A DNA stretch of 64,000 nucleotides from Candidatus Symbiopectobacterium endolongispinus (GCF_018777385.1 NZ_JAFJYB010000003.1:679875-743874); one strand, 5' to 3'; counted from the first letter of the stretch, positions 52,224 to 63,575 are shown. Translations and numbers: made by a program. Notes: generated from the letters alone by a model not told the origin.

Positions 52224-52250
52224 TAAAAAAACACCCGATTCACCGGGTGT
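52224..52250 (-). terminator. Terminator downstream of asr
   Basis: ACACCCG (52231-52237) pairs with CGGGTGT (52244-52250). On the minus strand a run of seven T follows. It separates asr from ydgU, so ydgU would be read by leak-through or its own promoter. A second stem TCCCTGC/GCAGGGA is at 52310-52327. Confidence 0.82.
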
Positions 52251-52353
52251 CATACTCGCTAACTCTGCGTGAAACACGCTGGTGTTGGCGGCGTTTTATG
52301 GCTAACAAGTCCCTGCCGGAGCAGGGATCTTGAGACAAGAAACGGTGATGCGG

Positions 52354-52581
52354 TTAGGCTGCGGTAGGCGCCGGTTTTTTAGCGGCTTCCTTCACGTGTT
52401 TCTTAGCGGCTTGCGCTTTTTGCGCAGCAGCCGGTTTGGCGGCTTTTTTAACGGTCTTTTTCGCATGTTCCTGAGCATGTGCAGCAGGTGTGGTTGCTGG
52501 CGCAGCCGTGGTGTTCGCTGCAAACGCGACAGAGGAGAGACCCAGAGCGGCACCTGCGATCAACACTAATACTTTTTTCAT
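52354..52581 (-). CDS. asr: Asr, acid shock protein
   Basis: [24 protein letters not shown]: signal peptide followed by a low-complexity Ala/Lys/Pro chain ([20 protein letters not shown]) of about 75 residues in all, shorter than E. coli Asr, which has repeated QKAQAAKKH units. Periplasmic chaperone-like protein for acid stress. RstA activates asr in E. coli and lies just upstream here, but is broken. Intact. Confidence 0.9.
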   Translation of the reverse strand: MKKVLVLIAGAALGLSSVAFAANTTAAPATTPAAHAQEHAKKTVKKAAKPAAAQKAQAAKKHVKEAAKKPAPTAA

Positions 52582-52704
52582 CATCAATTCCTCATTATTC
52601 CGTTCACATGTGGGCCCTGAAGCGGCCCGGTGAAAGAAGCATAAGAAAAAGCCCGTTGAGGGTCTGTGAGTCATTGGTATCGGTGTGTAACGCAATGTAC
52701 ACCT

Positions 52705-54009
52705 TCAGGATGGGAGTGCAGGGCGAACAGGGATATCGGTTTTGATTGGCCAGCAGAAGCGGAAACGCGCACCGCCCCATTCATTGCTCTCCACCACAAT
52801 AGTGCCGTCATACGCCTGCACGATGGCATAAACAATCGCAAGGCCCAGCCCACAACCACCACTGCTGTTTTCCAACCCTGCCTCCAGTCGGATAAACGGC
52901 TCAAATACCGTTTCCCGGTCTTCCTGAGCGATGCCGGGGCCGTCGTCATCCACCTGAAGACAGGCCATTGGCCCATCGCGGGATACGCTGACCATGATGC
53001 GTGAGTGGCAGAAACGCAGTGCGTTATTAACCAGATTATCCAGCACCCGCTCTATCAGGCGCATATCAAGATAGCCAATATCCGTACCTGGCAGTATCGA
53101 CAGCGCGAATACCTTATTCCGCATGCAGCATGCGCCACTCATCGATTTTATTTTGCAGCCAGGCAGTCACATCAATTTGCGCCAGGTGGAGTGAGACCTG
53201 CGGGCGATCGAGACGTGCATAGGTCAGCAACTCGTCAATCAGCGCTTCCAATTGCCCAATGTCGCGGTTGAGCGCCGTTTGTTCATCCTCACTCAAATTG
53301 TCGCTCATGGCGAGGCGATAGCGCAGGCGTACCAGCGGAGTGCGCAATTCATGGGCAATGTTGTCGATCAGCCGTTTTTTACTGACAATCAGCTGATTGA
53401 GATTATCGGCCATTTGGTTAAATGCGATACCCAGTCGCACCATGCTTGACGTGTTATCATAGTGCAGACGCTCTTCAAGATGGCCTTCGCCCAATCGCTG
53501 CGCGGCATTTTCCAGCTTCAACATCGCCTGCCAATGTGGTCGCATCCACAAGAACACCGGCAGTGCCAGAGAAAGACCAATCATCATTACAAATAGCAAA
53601 TCCCACAGCCGCATCTCATGCAGAAAAAATAAGGGATTGGCCCGACCGAGAGCACGTAGTGAGAGCGCGGGATACACTGGATAAAGGTGTATTGATCTTC
53701 AATCGCGATAATTTCGCCCTGATTCAGCCGCTGCTGCGCTTTCGGCGATAAACGGTATTTACTCAGCGACTCAATGTTCAGCGTGAACGACAGGTTCAGG
53801 TCCATCTCATTGATGGTTTTATGCCATTCGCGCGGCGGGATGGTACGCAGCTCATTGCGGATCAGATAGAGCGAGCTTTTCATCAGATCGTCCATCGACT
53901 GACGGCCTGCGCGCTCCGCGGTCATTTTGTAGACCAATCCTACCAGCAGCGTCATTACCACGAAGCTGGCAAACAGTAACAGAAAAAACTGCACAAACAG
54001 TTTTCTCAT
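52705..54009 (-). pseudogene. rstB: RstB, sensor histidine kinase, two frameshifts
   Basis: MRKLFVQFFLLLFASFVVMT (first membrane segment), periplasmic part with MDDLMKSSLYLIRNELRTIP and PRSHYVLSVGPIPYFF. A six-T run near 53627 (seven expected) shifts the frame. Second membrane segment and HAMP follow, then the His box IDNIAHELRTPLVRLRYRLA. A second shift near 53125 leads to LIERVLDNLVNNALRFCHS, DDDGPGI and GGCGLGLAIVYAI. Partner of RstA, PhoP-linked in E. coli. The start overlaps the rstA stop (ATGA). Confidence 0.92.
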
Positions 54010-54719
54010 GGTATGGCGCTCTCCCAGGCGTTCGTTGCGAAAAGGTAACCTTTGTTACGCACGGTCTTGATACGGAAGGGTCCTAGTGCATTGTCGTGCA
54101 ATTTTTTGCGCAGACGGGAAATGGCCACGTATATACTGCGATCCATGCCGTCATAACTGACACCGCGCAGATTTTTGAGCAACAAATCCCTGTCCATGGT
54201 GTGTCCTGCATGGGTCACCAACTGCCACAATAAATCGAAATCGGCGGTGGATAGCACAATATTCTCTTCCGCCAGCGTCACTTCACGATTAACCTGGTCG
54301 ATACACAGCAACCCGAAGTGCAGCGTTTTGTGCACCTGAACCTGCGTGGCGGGTTGCGCCGAGTATTGACGCAGATGAAGTCACAAGCGGGCAAGCAGTA
54401 CGGCTGGTGGCGTCGTTTTCAAAATATAATCATCTGCGCCCATTTCCAGCGCCAATATGTGGTTCATGTCGCTGTCAAGCGAGGTCAGCAGCACGATCGG
54501 GCCACTGTACAACGGGCGCAACTCGCGGCAGATGGTCATGCCATCTTTGCCCGGCAGCATCACATCCAACAACACCAGATCGGGGTTTTGCTGCGCGATG
54601 AAGTCGAGCGCTTTATCGCCGCGCGGCTCCAGATGAATATCTATGTCATGTTTTCCCAGATAAGCCGCAATCAGTTTGCCCACTTCAGGGTCATCTTCCA
54701 CAAAGGCAATCTTATGCAT
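54006..54719 (-). pseudogene. rstA: RstA, OmpR-family response regulator, opal stop
   Basis: Receiver domain MHKIAFVEDDPEVGKLIAAY, phosphoacceptor in LVLLDVMLPGKDG, LLTSLDSDMNHILALEMGAD and TTPPAVLLARL. TGA at 54381-54383 (CGA Arg expected) cuts it at the linker. The winged helix (LSTADFDLLWQLVTHAG, YDGMDRSIYVAISRLRKKL, IKTVRNKGYLFA) follows in the same frame. The truncated protein could not bind DNA. Its known targets include asr and csgD. Confidence 0.93.
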
Positions 54720-55036
54720 AGTCACTGTAGCTATTGTTCTCTACAGTCAGCCTGCCGTGTGGCAAACCGTTTTCGTCTTGCGTTAGCATAGCACCCACAC
54801 ATTAGCGGCACCAGCAATGAAGCGTAAAAGGGTATATCGTGCAGATACCGGATTTCATTGCAATATCGTGAACTTGATAACGTGCTCGCGCTGTCAAATC
54901 ACTCACGCTCGTGACAATTATAGAGGGGTAACCTGTGAGCCTGGTAAAACAGGGCAGATTTATTATCGACGTTTGATGAAAGGTGATTGACGTACAAGTG
55001 ACGCGATGAACCCACTAGCGAACAGGAGAGAAGGAC
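54720..55036. other. Intergenic region between rstA and the hypothetical gene
   Basis: About 317 bases between divergent genes, with no recognisable gene or RNA. It should hold both promoters, but I see no strong hexamer pair. Confidence 0.5.
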
Positions 55037-55447
55037 ATGGGACATAACCCAGAGTCTGTGTGTTCCAATGAGGCGTTAAGTATTGATTACGCTGAGTATT
55101 TGGCAGCGCTGTGTAATAAACGCTGGCGTTTTATTGATGCCATGTATGGCGTGTTGCCGATTATCGGCATGGTGACGAAATCTGCGTCGACCCGTCAGGT
55201 CGCTCCGCAAGAGCAAATGAAAATGCTGGCAATGCAGGTGCTTTCCACGCAGGTCAACGATGAAACCAACCTGACGCGACTGATCGCGCTGGCGCAGCAG
55301 CAGAAACTGACAGCACTGAATATTGTGTTGCCGTATCCGCTGACGTCGCAACAGTTGGTGACGATCCGCGAAGCCTGCGCTGCGTCAACAACAGTGTCGC
55401 AGCGCAATGACAATGAATGCCTGAACGTCCAGATTACACCGGTCTAG
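55037..55447 (+). CDS. Hypothetical protein, 136 residues
   Basis: ATG 55037 after GGAGAGAAGGAC. Mixed sequence with IDYAEYLAALCNKRWRFIDA near the start and LTALNIVLPYPLTSQQLVTI near residue 92. One moderately hydrophobic stretch (YGVLPIIGMV), no leader. I recognise no family. A strong ribosome site, good codon use and an undamaged frame among many broken genes suggest it is real. A GGCCGC/GCGGCC hairpin (55447-55462) follows between it and the converging dauA. Confidence 0.65.
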   Translation: MGHNPESVCSNEALSIDYAEYLAALCNKRWRFIDAMYGVLPIIGMVTKSASTRQVAPQEQMKMLAMQVLSTQVNDETNLTRLIALAQQQKLTALNIVLPYPLTSQQLVTIREACAASTTVSQRNDNECLNVQITPV

Positions 55448-55477
55448 GCCGCTTGCGCGGCCCGATGGGGGATCAGA

Positions 55478-57178
55478 TTAATCGATAGACTGCGTTGCTT
55501 CCAACGCTTGCACCAGCGTGGGATAAAACGTGCGGCGTCCCGCGATGGGATGCACATTGGCGCGCGCCAACGTTTTCAGCGGCTGGAACGGAATATCGGT
55601 TATTAATAGCTGCCTGTCAGCGGGTAATGCATCGCTGAAACGCAAGAACGCATTCAGTCCTCCCGCATCCAGAATCGGCACCGCATCCCATTGCAGAATG
55701 ATGGTCTGATAATTTTCGCTACGTTGCAGAATGTCGTTAAAAATGCGTTCCGCAGCGGCGAAAAACAGTGGGCCGTTCACCCGCAGTACCAGTCGCGTCG
55801 GCGATGAGGTTTCAGGGCGTTCGCTAAGCCGGGTCATTTGGGCGATGCGGCGCATAAACAGCAGCGACGCCAACACAATCCCCACCGTAATCGCAATCAC
55901 CATATCAAACAGCACGGTCAGGGACATGCAAAGCAGCATGACAATGATGTCATCTTTGGGGCCATGACGCAGCAAATCCACCACTTTATGGGCTTCGCTC
56001 ATGTTCCAGGCGACGATCAGCAGCAGCGCCGCCATGGCGGCCAATGGCAGATAAGAGAGCCAGTGGGCAAGCACCAAAAGCGCCAGCAGCACCAACAGCG
56101 CGTGCACCACCGCCGAAATGGGGGACGTAGCCCCGGCGCGCACGTTGGCGGCGGAGCGCGCGATAGCCGCGGTGGCGGTGATGCCGCCAAAGAACGGCGC
56201 GACCAGATTACTGAAGCCTTGTCCCATCAATTCGGCATTGGAGTTGTGTTTTTTACCGGTCATACCGTCCAGCACCACCGCGCACAGCAGCGATTCGATA
56301 GCGCCAAGCATCGCCATGGAAAATGCCGCATGGAGCAGGGCAGAAATGCTCTGCCAGTTGAGCGTCATCGCCGGTTCACCGGCTGCGGACACGTTCCACG
56401 GTAGCACCCACTGCGGCAGAATAGGCGGAATGCCCTGACCCTGAGAGCCATCAGCCAGCATATAGCTAAAGCGGGAGCCGATGGTGGCGACATCATGGCC
56501 CATCAGCGACATGATACCCATGACAGCAACGCCTGCCAGCAGCGCAGGCAGATGGTCTGGCAAGCGGATGCCCAGTTTGGGCCAAAAAACCAGCACTGCC
56601 AGCGTAGTCAGGCCAATAAGTGTATCAGCCATCGTCAGAGTTGGGAGCGCTTGTGCCAGCGCCATCACCTTTTCGATATAGTGCTCCGGCACAGTGGTCA
56701 GGTGCAGACCAAACAGATCCTTAATCTGCATGGTGGCAATGGTGATACCGATGCCCGAGGTAAATCCTAGAGTCACTGACAGCGGGATATACTCAATCAG
56801 GCGTCCAAAGCGGCAGACGCCCATCAACACCAAAAATACCCCGGAAAGCAGTGTGGCCATCAGCAAGCCTGAGAGGCCAAACTTCTGGGAAACCGGGTAA
56901 AGAATCACCACGAAGGCTGCCGTTGGGCCGGAAACGCTATAGCGTTACCCTCCGGTTACCGCAATGACAATCCCGGCAATTGCCGAGGTGTAAAGCCCGT
57001 ACTACGGTGGAACACCGCTGGCAATCGCCAGCGCCATTGCCAGCGGAATGGCAATAATCCCTACGGTGATACCCGCGATAATGTCGTGAACCAAACGTTG
57101 TGCGGTATATTTTTCGCGCCAACAGGCGGCGATCAGCGCACTAAAAGGCGTAACCCCGCTTACTCCATGCGTTTTCAT
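55478..57178 (-). pseudogene. dauA: DauA (YchM), SLC26/SulP C4-dicarboxylate transporter, two stops
   Basis: Full-length frame: [20 protein letters not shown], then TAG 57002-57004 (Gln CAG expected in APQYGLYT), VIAVTGG then TAA 56945-56947 (Ser expected), [57 protein letters not shown] and a C-terminal STAS domain ([18 protein letters not shown]). About 566 codons. DauA takes up succinate and other dicarboxylates aerobically at acid pH. Restart at GTG 56911 would lose the first membrane segments. Confidence 0.92.
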
Positions 57179-57320
57179 CTTATGTCAGACCAAAAAAATG
57201 GCGGGCAGTTGGCCCGTCGTCGATAAGTGAAGTGTAGGATACGCCTGTTAAGCGCGGAGTGTTAAGACTTACATCAAAATGCAGGGTGCCCTGACGTAAA
57301 ATCAGGGCTTTCCCGTAGGA

Positions 57321-58420
57321 TCACAGCATGATTGTCATCAAATACGCAGCAAAAAGCGCTAAATGTGCGCTGCCGTTCAACACGTTAGTCCTGCCCGTTG
57401 AGAACTAAATATGACATAACATCAACACCGAGACCATGACGACGATGCTTGGCATTTCCAGACCGAAATTCAGCGTATTGCCCGTTAAGCTGGCAATTAC
57501 GGTTACTGCTGGCACGGTCAGTGAAATGGTGGCGAGCACCGATCCGAAAAACAGGTTCATTGCACTCTGTACCTGATTACGCAGCACTGCTTTGATGGCG
57601 CCCAACCCCTCAGGAGAGAGAATAAGCAGTGCGACCAGAAAGCCAGTGAACTGCTCTGGGGCATTCATGCGTGTCAGCAGCGCATTAAGCAGCGCAGAGT
57701 CCATTTTGGTGATACTGATCACCGCCACCAAATGAATTAGCAGCCAGGCGGTGTGCCACAACGAACTGTGTGAAGAGGGTTTGCCATGGTGCTGGTCGCC
57801 GTCATCACTTTCATCTTCATGTTCTTAGATAAACAGGCTCTGGTGCGTGCGCGTTTGAATCAGGAGAAACACGCCGTACATGGCGGCGGAGATGAGGGGA
57901 TAATCAGCGCTTGCCCGGTGGTAAAATTACCGCCCGGCAGTGAGGTGGGGAAGACCAGCACGATAATTGCCAGCGGGAAAATGGCCATCAGGTACTGCTT
58001 GATACCGATCAAATTGACGTGCTGCGTGGCAAATTTCCGACCGCCTAACAGTAAGGCAAATCCGACCAGACCGCCGCTGACGATCATGATGATGGAATAA
58101 AACGTATCACGCATCAGGTCCGGGCCGGCATCGCCCGTGGCCATCAGCGCAGAGATCAGGCTCACTTCAAGAATGACGACGGAGAGGCTGAAGATTAGTG
58201 AGCCGTAGGGTTCGCCCAGCCGGTGGGCCAACACGTCAGCATGGCGTACTACGCTAAAGGCGCTGGCGAGAATGCCCACCAGTGCAATAAAGTTGATGCC
58301 AAGGATTGCCATCAGGTTTTGTGCATCGCTCCATTGCAACAAGACAAACAGCGCGATGATGGGGAAGATCAGGTAATATTCGTGGTGACGCGTTTTGATC
58401 ACCTCGGTGTGCGACTTCAT
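57321..58420 (-). pseudogene. chaA: ChaA, calcium/sodium/potassium:proton antiporter, frameshift and two stops
   Basis: Start ATG 58420 after AAGGAG (MKSHTEVIKTRHHEYYLIFP). SAFSVVRHADVLAHRLGEPY, GSLIFSLSVVILEVSLISAL and LLLGGRKFATQHVNLIGIKQ are intact. A shift after GQALII (about 57905), then LISAAMYGVFLLIQTRTHQS, TAA near 57826 (Tyr expected before EHEDES, the acidic loop), LILSPEGLGAIKAVLRNQ, and TAG 57405-57407 (Ser expected in CHISFSTGRTNVLNG). The frame ends at 57321. Three lesions. Confidence 0.92.
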
Positions 58421-58720
58421 GGCGGGCGGCTCCTTATCAAAAGTATTGAGTCTTACTAACAGTGCCGCACGCCTTATTGTTCTATTTAAATGCGCCACGC
58501 TGGTAGCGACGGCAATGCATGGTTAAGGGTGTGACGTTGCGGAAAAAGTGGCTTACAGGTAATTATAGCCTAAAAAAACAGAAGCAGATTAGCAGAATGC
58601 GCGCAGCAGGCGGGAGATTTTAAGTAATTTTACATTCTTGGTGACTAAAATAGGATTAGTGGGGAGAATTTGGCAGTTTTCTCCCCACTGTATTGATGTG
58701 GCTAGTGAATTTTAGCCCAC

Positions 58721-59540
58721 TCAATTATCCGGATTATCCATGACATCGTGACGTTTCTGGTGATAATCCTCTTCGTTTAACCCTTCACGCCAATATGGCA
58801 CAGCGTGGAGTTGATTTCTCTCAACCTTAAGTTCTCTGCGTACGTAACGGCGTAGTTGCACCACGATGCGGTCTTCGCCCGCCAGCCAGAAAAATGCGCG
58901 GCTGGCGTCAATATCGCGCGTCACGGCGTGGAACTGTTGCAACAACGTATCCGTGCTGGCGGTCGAGCCGACCAACCAATGCACGCTGAGGCCGGTGAGG
59001 GCGGCCAGTAGCAGGAGATCGGCTCACTGTCGATGCGGATAACGGCATGGCCGGTAGCATCGGGGGGCAGCGCCGCAATGGCGGGCAGTGAAGAGGGATC
59101 GCCTGCCAGATAATAGGCGCTGTACGCAGGCAGCATGGGGTGCGGACCACCCGGTTGAGTAATGCCTACGCTGTCTCCGGGCTGCGCGTTGCGGGCAAAC
59201 GTGACGGCGGGTCCGCCGTGGTCGTGCAAGGCAAAGGCAACATCCACTTCGCCCAATTCTTGCCGGAATGTATAAAAATAGCATAAGTGTGCACGACGGG
59301 GCGCACCTCGACTTCAGGCCATTGCGGGCCTCGCTCACCCAATGTGGGTAACGTAGGCGCTTTCTGGCCTGGGCGCGCTAAAAACAGTTTGATATGTGCG
59401 GCATGTCGCCCGACTGCCGGATAGTCGGGCAGTGTATCGCTGTGAAAAGTGATGCAGCGCAAGTGCGGTGAGAGATCGGTGATGCGTTTAACCTGGATTA
59501 GTCGGGGTTGGGCTGGGCGAAAACCTGTCGGATGAGTCAT
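58721..59540 (-). pseudogene. Siderophore-interacting (ViuB/YqjH-type) FAD protein, two frameshifts
   Basis: N-terminal FAD domain (RLIQVKRITDLSPHLRCITF, HIKLFLARPG, RPVVHTYAI in place of RxYTxR). A shift near 59265 leads to GEVDVAFALHDHGGPAVTFA and GDSVGITQPGGPHPMLPAYS, YYLAGDPSSLPAIAALP. Another near 59025 leads to VGSTASTDTLLQQFHAV, AFFWLAGEDRIVVQLRRYVR and the family end PYWREGLNEEDYHQKRHD. Such enzymes reduce ferric siderophores in the cytoplasm. A Fur box lies 65 bases upstream. Confidence 0.88.
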
Positions 59541-59605
59541 TAAATTTCTCCATCATTCAGCCGATATAATTATTGATTTGATGGACAATATCATAGCATG
59601 TTGAT

Positions 59606-59624
59606 GATAGTGATTATCATTTTA
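59606..59624 (-). promoter_or_regulatory. Fur box upstream of the siderophore-interacting protein gene
   Basis: GATAGTGATTATCATTTTA matches the 19-base Fur consensus at 15 positions (by eye). Its place just upstream of an iron-siderophore reductase gene fits iron-dependent repression by Fur. Confidence 0.75.
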
Positions 59625-59849
59625 GTGACAGGCAAAAAGCACGTGTGGCTAAAAAAGCGTTGTTCACCCTTTTTTGTTACGATTTCAGCGTTACATTAGC
59701 CCTTTGTGATTAAGATCAAGCTTGATTGCCACACAAAGAATGGCATATTCTGGAATGAGTTGCAGAAATTTTAAGCAGTTACGCTGTTTTTTGTCAGAAA
59801 AAACGCGGCGGTTATTGTTCGGTTATTGGCTGTTGTGGGGTTTAAGGTA

Positions 59850-60548
59850 TTGTTAACACGCGATTTTTTACAAAAGGCTGATTGTGGCACGTCTTTTGGT
59901 TGTATCGAAGAAAACTTGCTGCTCACGCCCCAGCAGCGAGCGGACTCCCTGAACCAGACGCTATCGCGTCGCCCTGATAGCCCGGTTTGGGTCTTTGGTT
60001 ACGGCTCACTGATGTGGAATCCGGTATTTACACCGGAGGAAGCCCGTTTGGCCACACTTTCCGGCTGGCAGCGTGCATTTTGCCTGCGCCTTACGGCAGG
60101 ACGCGGTACGGCAACGCAACCTGGACGCATGCTGGCATTAACGCCAGGTGGGAAAACGACCGGGATAGCATTTCGTTTTCCGGAGGCTTCACTGCATGAA
60201 GATCTGTAACTGCTGTGGAAGCGCGAGATGATCACTGGTTGCTACCGTCCGGAATGGTGCGATCTGCACTGCCAAAACGGCGAAACCATCACGGCGTTGG
60301 TGTTTGTTTCGCAAGATCAACATCCTCTGATCGAAGCGGATACCTGCATACACCGCGTTGCTCCCCTGATTGCCAGAGCCAGCGGCCCGTTGGGAACTAA
60401 TGCACAGTATCTGTTTGCACTGGAAGAGGCGCTCAAAAAACACGGTATGGCCGATGAGTGCTTAACGGCGCTGGCGCAGCGGGGGCGAGAGCTTCAGGAA
60501 CAGGCGAAGCAGGCATATCCACAGCAGGGCGACTGGTGGGGCGTTTAG
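59850..60548 (+). pseudogene. chaC: ChaC, glutathione-specific gamma-glutamylcyclotransferase, ochre
   Basis: Probably starts at TTG 59850 (LTRDFLQKADCGTSFGCIEE). Substrate-binding loop VWVFGYGSLMWNP, then FCLRLTAGRGTATQPGRMLA. TAA at 60207-60209 interrupts after LHEDL; the frame continues LLWKREMITGCYRPEWCDL with the catalytic Glu, and SGPLGTNAQYLFALEEAL, to 60548. ChaC-type enzymes degrade glutathione to 5-oxoproline and Cys-Gly. The truncated form lacks the catalytic Glu. The start codon is uncertain. Confidence 0.88.
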
Positions 60549-60646
60549 CATCGTTAACCAACATCGCGTTAATTAACACATCATCGAACAACACCTTATC
60601 GCGTCGCCATTGACCGCAATAAATCAGTCAATAGCGACGCAACTGG

Positions 60647-61693
60647 TTACCAACCTACGCCAAGGCCCAGCGTATACATGGTATCGTCCACATCCCCTTG
60701 ATTACTTTCGATGCTGGTGCGCACCACGCGCATACTCAATGAAGACCAGTCGGTCAACTTGAAGCGCAAGCCGCCTTCCGCTTTCAAATAGATGGGTGCA
60801 GTACCATCCAGTGAACGCCCAACTTCACCGTTGGTGAAGGCTTCAATGGTTTTGCTGTACAGATAACGGTTGTAGGCCCATTTCAGAACGGCAGAGTAGA
60901 AGTTGTCTTCTTTGCCTTCCGTTTCATTCTGATAGGTAAAGGTTTGGCTGTTGACCAGAGACGTCAGAGAGAACGCGCCTAAATCATTGTCCCAGTACTG
61001 GTAACCGGGACCAAGACCGAACGAGCGGTTGACCTTGATGTTCTCGATCCAGTCGCGTTTGTAATAGTAACGCGATTTGACGAACCATTGCTCATCGAGA
61101 AATTTATCCAGTGCGTATTCGCCAGAGGCATTCTTGGTGCTGCGCACATCATTCTCTGTGGCTTCGTGGTATGTACCATCCACGTTATGACGCCAGTTGC
61201 CGTGGCGCATCCGGGTATCGAGGGTGACGTCGTAGTTTTCTGTCTCAGTAGAGCTCTTCTTGTGCAACATCTCGGCGTCGATATTGCCTTTCCAGGAGAA
61301 GTCAGTGACCAACGGTTTCGCGGTAACGATAGATTTGATATTGGTCAGCGCCAGCGTTTGTTCACCTTGACCTACACCGGCAGGCGCGCCGACGACGGAA
61401 CGGGTTTCACCAGCTTTAAGGCTAGGATAGAGCACGCCGTTTTCATAGCGCTCGCCCTGAATTACCAACCCGTGGTCGGATTCGAAGGTTTTGACCTGAT
61501 CCCAGGCAACAGAAACGGAGCCTGCATAATCCGTGGTGATAAACAGTTTGCCGCCGTCAAGCAGCGTAATTTTCCAGGTAATTTTGTCCCTGTTGTTGAG
61601 CCAGACCGTATCGGCGTAGCTTGCAGACGTGCCAGCCGTCGCCAGAGCAAAGGCCAACCCCAGGGAAGATAGTGCGTGTTTAGTATGTGTCAT
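60647..61693 (-). CDS. DUF481-family outer-membrane protein
   Basis: 348 residues from ATG 61693 (MTHTKHALSSLGLAFALATA): signal peptide cleaved near SYA-DT. A beta-rich N-terminal domain (TVWLNNRDKITWKITLLDGG) is followed by an amphipathic beta barrel with alternating aromatic residues (WFVKSRYYYKRDWIENIKVN, GLGPGYQYWDNDLGAFSLTS), ending in an aromatic residue (LGLGVGW). Same family as YdiY but with an extra N-terminal domain. Function unknown. Intact. Confidence 0.8.
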   Translation of the reverse strand: MTHTKHALSSLGLAFALATAGTSASYADTVWLNNRDKITWKITLLDGGKLFITTDYAGSVSVAWDQVKTFESDHGLVIQGERYENGVLYPSLKAGETRSVVGAPAGVGQGEQTLALTNIKSIVTAKPLVTDFSWKGNIDAEMLHKKSSTETENYDVTLDTRMRHGNWRHNVDGTYHEATENDVRSTKNASGEYALDKFLDEQWFVKSRYYYKRDWIENIKVNRSFGLGPGYQYWDNDLGAFSLTSLVNSQTFTYQNETEGKEDNFYSAVLKWAYNRYLYSKTIEAFTNGEVGRSLDGTAPIYLKAEGGLRFKLTDWSSLSMRVVRTSIESNQGDVDDTMYTLGLGVGW

Positions 61694-61957
61694 TTTTTGG
61701 GAGATAATACAGTGGAAGTCGTTGATGAATAATGCTGCCAATGGCGCTGGCTAAAGCAGTTGGGCCGTTAATTTCAGCACTGTAAACAGTAACAGGAAAT
61801 GTGATCTGGCTCTACAATAAAACATCGATTCGTTAGAATCTAAATTGTTATAAAACATATCAATGATGATTAAGCGCTATAACCAGATCAAAATCACATT
61901 TCAATAAGGTGCTATCCCCTCTGCGCCGTCCGGTGGTGCGAAGAGAGGGAAGGGACA

Positions 61958-63216
61958 TCATGCCGTTTGTTGTGGCTTGCGCAGGTTTCTCTCAAGACGC
62001 GCCTTACGTGGCAAAAAACGCGTTGTGAGAAATTGGCGCACCCGCGCCACAATTTGCTCCTGGAACAGTAAGCAGATAACCACGGTTGCCAGCAGAAATA
62101 TATCTTAGCCGGGAAGTGAAAGCTGCACGTTCCCGGCGGCCACGGCGCACTGCTCCCAATCGCTAAAGCAGATCTTAGGATCGCCGCGTAACAGTTGCTC
62201 CAGCGTTCGGAACAGATTAAACAGCGGAACATGCAACGCAAAAATAGAGAGTGATGCTGCACCAAATCGCGGTGACCAATGGCGCGCCAGTGGCTATCCG
62301 AATCGCGTGCCAGCGCGCTCAGACACACTAATCCCACCTGAGCGGGCAGCAGCAGACCGTTGTGCAACAAGAAATACCAGTAGGCCTCGCCATTGGTGAA
62401 CAACCAGGCACCCGCGATGAAATTCAGCAGAATGAACGCGGCAACCCCGGAACGTTGACCACTGGTCAGCGGCATTCTGGCGCGATCGCGATAATGGCGG
62501 AATAGCGCATAACCTAAAATCCCTGCTAAAAATTCTGGCAAACGGAAAATAGGCCCGCGTTGCAGTAAACCGGTGTAGGGCATACCAAACTGCTGCTCCC
62601 AAATAATCCAGACAGGTGGTATCAAATAGAGCAGACAAACAATACCAAGCCACAGCCAAGGGTGACGACTGTTAAGTAAGCGTGGCCCCAGTGCAGGGAA
62701 CAGTAAATAGAAGAAAAACAGCGTTGAGAGCGACCACAGCGGGGCATTTAAGGTCAGAAAGTAGGGATTCCACTCTTGCAGCATAAATACCTGCAGCAGG
62801 CCATTGAAGAGCAACTGTGCATTGGTCATGTAATGGCGCAGGCTTTCCGGGTCGACATTCGGCTCATTCTGCCCCTCCGGTGGAACCGCCAGCCATTGCA
62901 TCAGGGTGACCACGGCGATAGAAGCGAGCAGCGCCATGATATGGATAGGATAAAGGGTGAACAGCCGTTTGGCCCAAAAATGGCTGGCGGGTTCGCGCAG
63001 TTGTCCACCGCGAATATAAACGTGAGCCAGCAAAAAACCGGAAAGCACGAAAAAGGTGCTGGTGGCGAAAAAACCCATGCTGGTCAGTTCACTTAAAAAA
63101 GGCACACGTTTTATCTGGGGATAAACATGGGCAGTGTGATAGATCATCACATAGCAGCCGAGCAGAAAACGCAGCCATTCCAGTCCAATAAAGCGTTCTG
63201 TACGCGGTTTAATCAT
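61958..63216 (-). pseudogene. Acyltransferase family 3 (OafA/NodX-like) membrane protein, frameshift and ochre
   Basis: Start ATG 63216. GLEWLRFLLGCYVMIYHTAH carries the family His, followed by TSTFFVLSGFLLAHVYIRGG and about ten membrane segments. Near 62290 the frame shifts to GAASLSIFALHVPLFNLFRT; TAA at 62105-62107 interrupts LPG-stop-DIFLLATVV; the frame ends at 61958. Such proteins O-acetylate or O-acylate surface polysaccharides. The substrate cannot be inferred. Confidence 0.85.
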
Positions 63217-63575
63217 GATTGTCCCTCAGTGCCGAGCAGCAGTGCGCATTACGCCAGATGGCGTCGAAAATCATTACCGCGGCAAATAACAAAAAACGAC
63301 TCTTAATGTAAGTTTAGCGAAGTAAATAGCGGGAATAAGTAGGATTATGACGATAATCCTCATTCTTGTTTATGAATGGTTTAATATTCATGATGTTATT
63401 TAACCAACCAAAAAGAAACGTAAAGTTTTTTAAAGAAGACGGAGTCTCTTTTTTCATCGGCATTCAGGTTTGCTCGTGAACGAAATCCGATCGAACGCAT
63501 GAATGGCAGTAATGTTTATAGGGCGATTAAATCTCACAGAACAGCGCTAAGCAGCCTGGCAATCAAGGAGTAACA
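63217..63575. other. Intergenic region between the acyltransferase and phzF-like genes
   Basis: About 360 bases between divergent genes. AT-rich in the middle (63301-63440); I see no gene, RNA or clear promoter. Confidence 0.5.
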
